Assembly: GCA_025738555.1 (NCBI GenBank)
Contig: JAOVFP010000009.1
Span: 992,001 to 1,056,000 of the forward strand
Direction: 5' to 3'
Source of the DNA: Cyathus striatus
Taxonomy: Eukaryota > Basidiomycota > Agaricomycetes > Agaricales > Nidulariaceae
Length of the DNA: 64,000 nucleotides
In this document: positions 57,409 to 64,000 of the stretch, piece after piece
Layout: the number at the start of each line of letters is the position of its first letter
How positions within the stretch are numbered: the first letter of the stretch is position 1
Notes under the pieces: generated by a model
What the model was told of the DNA's origin: nothing
What the model saw: the letters and a program-made list of their open reading frames with translations, nothing else
The model's database searches: none
Made by a program: the position numbers and the translations under genes

Positions 57409-57990
57409 TCATTTCGACCGAATGTTCAGTCATGCGTAACGGCACCTGTCTGAACTGAACAAATTTCGCATTTGTCACGCACCACAGATGGGCTTGAACA
57501 AAGGCTCAGTGAAACGATGTCGGAAAAATCGAGATCGGCATATTTGTTCAGACATGGCCATATCAGGTCATATAAGGCCATCAGCATTTGGGGGGGTCTA
57601 TAGCCCTTAAGAATCAAGCAATAGTGAATCATAAGCATCATCAGGTATAGCTCAGCGCGATGGAAATGATAGCTGCATATATAAGTTATGCAGCTAATCA
57701 GTACTTATATTACTGTTCGTCATTATGAGTATAGACAAGTCTGAAAAGAATGTGTATAGAGTATAATACTGAGAACCGTGATCAACAATGACATGGATAA
57801 TCCAAATGGTCAGGACTGATAATTTCATTCAGTGTACATATTGCAGATGGGTTTTTGTGATTCCCATTTATACCTATGGAAGGTATCAGCGCGGAAACAT
57901 TGCATACAATTAAATCTTCGAGGTAAATAAATATAGTCATTCATAATATACATTCAAATTCATAGACTTGTACAACACACATAACACATT
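57409..57990. other. Repeat-derived flank of the MITE
   Basis: The sequence directly right of the MITE (57408-57430, ATCATTTCGACCGAATGTTC) recurs inverted at about 61810-61833. The remainder shows nothing recognisable. Confidence 0.4.
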
Positions 57991-57996
57991 ATACTT

Positions 57997-58440
57997 CGTA
58001 TCTCAAGAAAATGTCAAGTTCCCTAATTCTGTTATTGGTGTCAGAAAACTCGCTCTCCACCGATCCAAACCTTTGTCTTGGTCGAATGCAGGAAAGTAAC
58101 TTTTGAAGGGCATATGCTGTAAATCAAACTGATTAGTGGGCTACATTCAAGTACTTGTAAAATCGAACTCGGCTCACCATCAGTCGTGTTAACAATGTTT
58201 GCGCTTCCAAGACTAGTTGTTGGTTTCCGAGGCTGTGAGGGAGGCAGGGTATTGCGAGTTAAAGAGTTTTGCCTAAGTATATATCAGCTGTTCAATTAGC
58301 ATCATCGAGATATCGAGCACTGTACCAAACAATGGAGAAAGGGTGTTGATGACACAATCGGGGAATTCGTCCAACTTCACTATGTCAATACTAGGTGATT
58401 TTTTCATTTTGAGGACGATGGCTTAGATTTGGTGGGTTTG
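57997..58440 (-). other. Possible short gene fragment
   Basis: On the minus strand, a frame with KPTTSLGSANIVNTTD splices through a good intron (GTGAGC to TTACAG, about 58178-58113) into YALQKLLSCIRPRQRFGSVE and ends FLRYEV at about 57997. Upstream pieces cannot be joined with certainty. No family recognised. Confidence 0.3.
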
Positions 58441-59495
58441 GACTTAAAACCACGGTTAGAGTGAGACGTTGGGGGGTTTGTTACTTCAATACTTGTCCAA
58501 ATTCCGACTCAATTATATATGTAGTGTGAACGTGTTGTGTAGTCGGGTCCAGGCTGGCAGCTTGGAGCATTGCTCCAACTCCAAGGATGTATTAGCAGGT
58601 TTGTGTGGAGGCGAGCTAAGCAATTACATCATTCAAATGAGAGCTTCTGTACGCACCTCGCTGCAGGATGTGTCTGCATAAATGACGAGTGTTGTTAATT
58701 TTACAGCATCAAGACATATATTGAAACTACGGTCAACTTACCTTTATGCCATGTATTCTTGCATCAAATCGTAGATGGTGGTCAGTCTTGGCCTTTTTAA
58801 ACGTGTTATGGAGTTAATGCAATGTATGGAAGGAATCGAGCGCCAGGATCAGTGCCGCTTCAACATATGCAAGAGAAGGGATCATGAAAGGAATTGTATT
58901 CGGCCATTAAGATTTCATATTTGACGGTAAGCGCTTGAGCACTAAGTGCTGAGCGCTCCACGCATGATAAATTTCACATCATCAGCAAAAACCTCAGGTG
59001 ACAAATTAGCAAAATTAGTTTAATAAGGGGCACCCATTACCTAATTACCTCTAATCTTTGCTTATACAGGCCTTATATTCACTAATGCAATGTAAGTAAG
59101 TGTTATAAGGTAAGATAAGTTATGCATTAGCAACTAATTGTAACTAGTAATCGCTAAATATGATTTGTTTCTGTACATAAAATCAACATGCAATGTATAT
59201 AAGTATATATTCTAATCCAAGTTGTTTAAAGCAATTGAATTCTGTACTTACTACTCATTAGTAATTTTGCTATACACAAGCTATACATATTATGTATCTA
59301 CTTCTATTTTGTAAGTATTTGCATACTGATTCAACTTGGATTCAACATATAAAAATGGAAATTGCATGAACAACCAAATTGTGAAGTTTGTGCGAAGCTT
59401 CAGAGAGTTGTAAGTTGCTAGTGATGTGCTGCCTGAGCCGAAATATGTTGAGCCGAGGAGTTGGCAACCAATCAAATCGTTGGGAAGCTGATATA
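58441..59495. other. Intergenic, no gene seen
   Basis: AT-rich, with only short frames. Nothing recognised. Confidence 0.4.
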
Positions 59496-59559
59496 ATTGC
59501 CACGTGACGCACTCCACGTCACAGACACGTTCAACTCTTCCATTGTCAACTCGTTCAAC

Positions 59560-60200
59560 TTTCCCCAAACTCTTCCCTTGCTTCCCCCTCTCACCTCCCA
59601 TCCCTTCCTTTCTGCTATGTCTGTTCCTAAGCTATCCATTCTGCTTTCCTGTCCTTGCTCCCTCAAGACATTCCTACCTTTCTCAAACCTTCTGTCCTGG
59701 ATGGCTAGGAATCTGTGCTTCTAGAATATGGGTATCTTGACTTGTGCTTCTTCGTGCGAGGCTACCACGCCAGTAAGTCCTTCCATTCCCCTTACTGTAC
59801 TCGCACTCTCACTCATATTCTTGCTTCCTTACTGTCTGGCCCTCGTACTCGTGCTCGTCCTCTCGCTCTTTTGCTGTCATGCTTGTGCTCGTCCTCCTAT
59901 CCCCTTGCCCTCTCACTGTTCTTCTCACTTGTTCCCTCCCTCTCTGACTCTCACCTTTGTGCCTGTCCTCTTGCTCGTCGTTTCCTCTCTTGTCCTTGTA
60001 CCCATCCTCTCACTCATCCTCTCACTCTTGCGCTTATCTTCTTGCACTTCCTTTCACTCTCTTGTCCTCATACTCATTCCCCCATTGCCCTTGAGCTCGA
60101 GCTCTCATTCTACCCTTGCCCTCTTGTGCTCACACTCGTCCTCTTGTTTTCTTTCCCTTACCCTCTTGCTCCTTTCTCATTCACCCACTCCTTTTCCCTC
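59560..60200. repeat. Long pyrimidine-rich low-complexity tract
   Basis: About 640 bp in which C and T make up most of the plus strand, built from irregular repeats of CTCGTCCTC, CTCTTGCTC and CTCACTC words. Two overlapping plus-strand frames across it (Leu/Ser/Cys/Pro-rich) are products of the composition and not genes. Confidence 0.75.
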
Positions 60201-60229
60201 ATGAGATATATGCTTATTATGTGAATGTC

Positions 60230-61600
60230 AAGTTACAGTACATTTGCAGTTATATTGAGTGAGAAGGTGCTGCTAGTTATATAGAGTAATATGTTTATAT
60301 AAATCATGAAGGATGTATAATATGTCTAGATTATACTATGTATGTTTTATTTTCAATACAATGATAATATGTGGTTGCACTATTTAAACTGTACATTTCA
60401 GTCTAATGTGAACAACATATATTTAACTTTCAAACATTACCAGCTAATGTGCACTAATATCTCCCTAAGACTGTTCTTATTACTTCAAATAAGGGAGGGG
60501 GTTAAGTAATTTCACTAATTTCACTAATCTGAACAATTTTCTCTAATATCAGCATATATCAAGTAAAATTACAGTAATTCCGAAGTAATTTCACTATTTT
60601 GGCAACTTAGATTTTTCCTGATGATGCACTCGCGCGCTCGATCTTCATTTACTTGAACTTCGGCTTTCGCTCTCCCGTCTCAGCCCTTCTCCTTCTACAC
60701 TCTCCCAGACAGAAGCACGGGTAGAGATATGTTTCTAGGAGTAAATAGTTTAACTTAACATTGATTCTTAGCATTAGTAATTCAAATAGACGCTGGCTAG
60801 TAGCCACGAACACATCTAACTAGTCATTTTTGTAAATAAATGACTGCATAATATAATACATACTGCAAAGGATTTCCAGTGGCTACGGTGAACTACATGG
60901 GGGAATATGCAACATACATGTGTAAAGGGACAAGCTTATAGACACAGATATAATACTGATATTTTTATTCAGATACACCTATCAGCTATGTATGGTATTG
61001 ATCGTAAGTGTATGACCTGGTAAATAACTGATATGACTATCCAAAAAGCGTTACAATACCTTACATGGTAATGTAAGTTGCTTGCAAGCTTAGAGCGCTA
61101 ATGTTATGGGGTAATATCAGCTTCTGACCTAGAGTGTAAGTTCATTTATGGACTGATAAATGCGGTGATATGTCTGGAAGTGAAACCTGATGAGCACTGA
61201 TATGGCTGTCAGAACCGTAAGCAGCTTATCAGGCTATTTCGATTTTTCCGACAGAAAATTGGCCTAAATTTCAAAATTTTCTCGTGCATTTTGAGCTGGT
61301 GTAGATGTAAATTAGATACGATAGATATTCTAATTCTCTTCCAAAGCATTCGAAGAATACATAGTATTTTTATATTTTTTCCTCTTGCAATGCCTCAATG
61401 GAGTTGCATCCGTTAGAGTACCTAAATAGTAGTGCTCTCTGCATCTGCTGTTAGCTCAATGCTCAAGTCTACACAATATTCCCATGGTAAAGCTTGTGGT
61501 ATCCTTATTCCCAATATTCCCAATATTCCCAAGATATTTCTCACCTAAAATGTTACAAATGCGGAATCGGGAGGGGGGATAATTGACGCTACAGTCAGCT
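60230..61600. other. Intergenic, no gene seen
   Basis: AT-rich gene-poor stretch with short direct words (for example ATTCCCAATATTCCC near 61510). No supported frame. Confidence 0.4.
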
Positions 61601-61679
61601 ACAGCATTTAAGCCGAAGATATCACTGTAATTTGTTACCGTTGTTATCTTGTTTGAGGAACTTGCAGATTACGGTCCAT

Positions 61680-61843
61680 TGTTTTCAGCATTTCAAATTT
61701 TCAATGAACCCTTACATTGTCATACCCAACTTTGAACAAATTTCACCGATGTCACGCATAAAATATCACTCTGAACTGAACAATGAACCAAACTTTATTG
61801 TCACGCCAAAAAATCATGAACATTCGGTCGAAATGATACAGTA
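61680..61843. repeat. Palindrome-rich repeat related to 57407-57490
   Basis: The end of this block, GAACATTCGGTCGAAATGAT then ACAGTAG (about 61811-61837), is the exact inverse of the sequence at the right edge of the MITE (57402-57428). It also shares AACAAATTTC and TGTCACGCA words with 57457-57485. Probably another copy of a MITE-type family. Confidence 0.5.
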
Positions 61844-62004
61844 GTCCCCAATTGCTTAGTCAGCTCTTCAGGATGTGACTCCACTCCCGTACCATACTAC
61901 CGCATCACACTCAAATCCTTCAACTCGGTTACGCCAGATGACCATCTGACGCATTCAATTCAAGTCGTATGATTACATTCAGTGAAACGCAACTGCCGAA
62001 GTTA

Positions 62005-63060
62005 TCGACGAACTCTACTACGAGCCTTGGGGCCGCCGGAGGAGCGAAGAAAGTAACTAGGTCTTAAACCGATAGACTTTCCCGAGGCATAGCGTCAAGC
62101 GTTTGAGGATGAAGAGCGTGTCCGATAGCTGAAGTACGATAATGTCCATGAAGCGGAACGTTTGGTACAACAAGAGCTGCTGGACGAGGAGAGGAAGAAG
62201 GCGATAGGAACGCAAACTTAGTAGAGACCTTTCGAATTTGAGTTTGGATTCTACTGCTGCTCACAGGAAGGAGTGGGGTTCGGTTCGGTGTGATCCCGGT
62301 GGTGGAAGGTATCGAATATTTCTGCTCTTCTACTTCTCGGTATGTTTTCCTTCTCCTTCCTTCCTTTCTCTTTCGGTACCTTCATGCTTATCCTGGGCGC
62401 TTCATTCCTCTTGTAGAGTGGTAGCTTACGACGAACCATCGACTCGTTAAGCGCTATCAGCTGCAAGATGTACTTTGGTTGATGGACGTACGATCCCGAC
62501 AGCTCATGCTGGAGTACAGACCAGCAGAAGAAGAATGTCACATTTTTGAGACGTGGGTTTGCCATCGCTTCAAGCGTTTCTAGGTCGTCTAGTTCACTAA
62601 TTCTCCTCCTAGAATCTCAACGAAAGAGGCTCGCTCTCTCCTCCCCGACCACCGTCGGACAAACTTCCGGCGATGGCGACTTCTTTGAATCCTGTATCCT
62701 AGCGCGCGTATCCGCGCCACCCACAACCATCTGCTACCTCCACTACCAGTCGTACGATAGCTCCAGCGCAACCCGCCCGTTAAGGTTACGATAGATGTAC
62801 TGCGAGCCTTGAAGGTGTCAGGGGAGCGAAGAAGTTCAAGTTGGCACTAGCGCGTGACCGTAGCGAAACTGGTAGATTTTGCCCAGACCAGCATATGCCC
62901 TTGAAGATGAGCATGCACTGTAACTGAGGTACGGCAGCGCCGCGAAGAGGGAGAAGACAATGAACTGTTAGAAAAGCAGGTGCTTTTGAAAGAGAGATGC
63001 CGATGGAGACTTTGTCGCAGTGCACACGGGAGGCTTCCACTAGAATGGACGTGCACACTC
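62005..63060 (+). pseudogene. Two diverged coding relics
   Basis: At 62005-62230 broken plus-strand frames include AFEDEERVR, LKYDNVHEAERLVQQELLDE and ERKKAIG. At 62775-63000 similar text recurs (VLRALKVSGERRS, YALEDEHAL, LRYGSAAKREK). The matching DNA around GCGAGCCTTGxxGxxG and GGAGCGAAGAA shows the two blocks are copies about 770 bp apart. Both contain stops. They look like remains of a charged coiled-coil protein of unknown family. Confidence 0.35.
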
Positions 63061-63904
63061 CCTGGTCTTCGTTGTATCATACGAGTCGAGGCTGAGGAGA
63101 AACTTGCTCGACTGTAGATGCAAAACTGAGCGTCTGTAATAGTCTGTAACGCTGGTGATATAAAATCTGCAGACTGACAGGTCGATTCCGAACGCGAAGG
63201 ACGAGTTCCCATGCCCTCCTAAACGAGACTGTTCTCACTTTTTTTTTGTCCTGTAAGCACATTCGCAATGTGTCTTGCATAACAAGCGTGGAAATGCAGT
63301 CCGCCTCGATAGCACGAAGATGCGAGTAACTGTTGATCTCTAGTAGAAGTAGTAAGTGGCCTGCCTTCTATACGTTTGACAAAGACACTCACATCCCACT
63401 GCCAGGTACATGCCATTTGTATTGGTTCATACTATTTTCAAATGGATCTCCAAAATGTATGCGTAACGTTGCGAGCATAGAAGCAAGGCGTTGAACAACT
63501 AGCTGGAGACTAGCCTTCATATGCATCATACATATAGTGTTTGACTGTAGTTCCAAGTTGTATCGGGAACGTTGAGAACACAGAAAGAAGGATGCTAATA
63601 TCAAGTCTCTGTCGTCTATTGTTGATAGCAGGTCTCCTTGCTTGACTCCGGAAGGAAAGGTCAAGAGGGATCTAGCTAGCTGCCAAAACGATGCGGCAAA
63701 AGAAGCGACCACTGAAGGTTTCGAATTATGTCACTTGACAGCGGCTGACTTGTTAAGGAAGTGCGTTATTCCAGCCCTTATCGCTCCAGGACGACGAGGA
63801 GAACGTCAGCGACAACCTGCTCCAGGACACGACTGGTGTTCTGGACGCGCTGTTGGTGATTGGTTGTCGTCGGTGGCTGGCACATTTAAGGTTCAGAAAA
63901 AGAA
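63061..63904. other. Intergenic, no gene seen
   Basis: Several minus-strand frames of about 65-105 codons, Ser-rich and without family features. None supported. Confidence 0.4.
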
Positions 63905-64000
63905 CATTCTGACTATAAAACAGCGAGCTCTTTGCTGCACCTCCCATATCTTTCTTCCCTTTTACCATCATCTCCTCTTCAACCTCTCTCTCGCTCTTCA
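63905..64000 (+). promoter_or_regulatory. Probable promoter of a plus-strand gene beyond the right edge
   Basis: TATAAAA at 63914-63920 is followed at 30-80 nt by a pyrimidine-rich run (CTTCCC, CATCATCTCCTC, CTCTCTCTCGC) to the window end, a layout common at the start sites of well-expressed mushroom genes. No ATG is present before the edge. Confidence 0.45.

Noticed and set aside
59504..60224. Two long plus-strand frames of 158 and 169 codons
   Set aside because: Both read through the pyrimidine-rich tract in different frames; composition, not coding, explains the absence of stops.
1..64000. CRISPR array or bacterial operon structure
   Set aside because: Spliceosomal introns, LTR elements and TATA promoters show a eukaryotic fungal genome; the tandem repeats lack spacers.

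Overview
This 64-kb window looks like an accessory, transposon-rich region of an Agaricomycete (mushroom-forming basidiomycete) genome. The grounds are genes split by many 45-70 nt GT-AG introns, families typical of that class (BTB/POZ proteins with a WF-DG-V start, CYP64-like P450s, a fruit-body-specific-protein-like secreted protein, a MULE-type transposase gene), and fungal chromoviruses, Helitron, hAT, MULE and mariner-like debris. Family names come from recognition of motifs; no search was run.

Layout. 1-7.4 kb is nested transposon wreckage: a partial minus-strand ORF beside an LTR (966-1629), which lies inside an old 5'-truncated chromovirus (1630-6637), which in turn lies inside a Helitron helicase fragment (6638-7415). 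7.7-9.2 kb holds a large imperfect inverted repeat. 10.0-11.4 kb is a nine-exon secreted class 3 lipase. 12.1-18.5 kb is a cluster of four BTB/POZ paralogues, one frameshifted. 18.7-20.5 kb is a five-exon secreted protein. 21.9-41.8 kb holds two intact P450 genes with exactly the same ten exon lengths, a P450 pseudogene and a possible P450 relic, an O-methyltransferase with an apparent frameshift, a seven-helix membrane protein, a broken paralogue of the membrane protein at 54-56.5 kb, and a MULE-type transposase-domain gene (34.9-38.4 kb). No core synthase is visible, so this is at most a tailoring-enzyme neighbourhood.

44.3-52.9 kb is a three-level nest that can be read to the base: a hAT-like element (8-bp duplication GGTCAGGT) contains a MULE-like non-autonomous element (about 10-bp duplication) and an apparently intact chromovirus (46013-52841; 374-bp LTRs that look identical, 5-bp duplication CAAAA). 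The chromovirus is the most interesting object. It has an 11-nt primer-binding site exactly complementary to a site 32 nt downstream of the TATA box in its own LTR (Tf1-like self-priming). From that predicted RNA start to the gag ATG, 909 nt contain no ATG in any frame, yet include a 166-codon open frame ending 2 nt before gag. It has a canonical -1 slippery heptamer plus hairpin between gag and pol, a C-terminal chromodomain, and a 50-aa single-helix ORF after pol whose differences from the old copy are mostly synonymous.

53-54 kb is a repeat-filled element with inverted ends; 54.1-56.6 kb a polytopic membrane protein with a Ser/Thr/Pro-rich tail; 57.0-57.4 kb a mariner-like MITE; 58-63.9 kb is gene-poor with a long pyrimidine-rich tract and degenerate coding relics. 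The last 100 bases look like the promoter of a gene beginning beyond the right edge.
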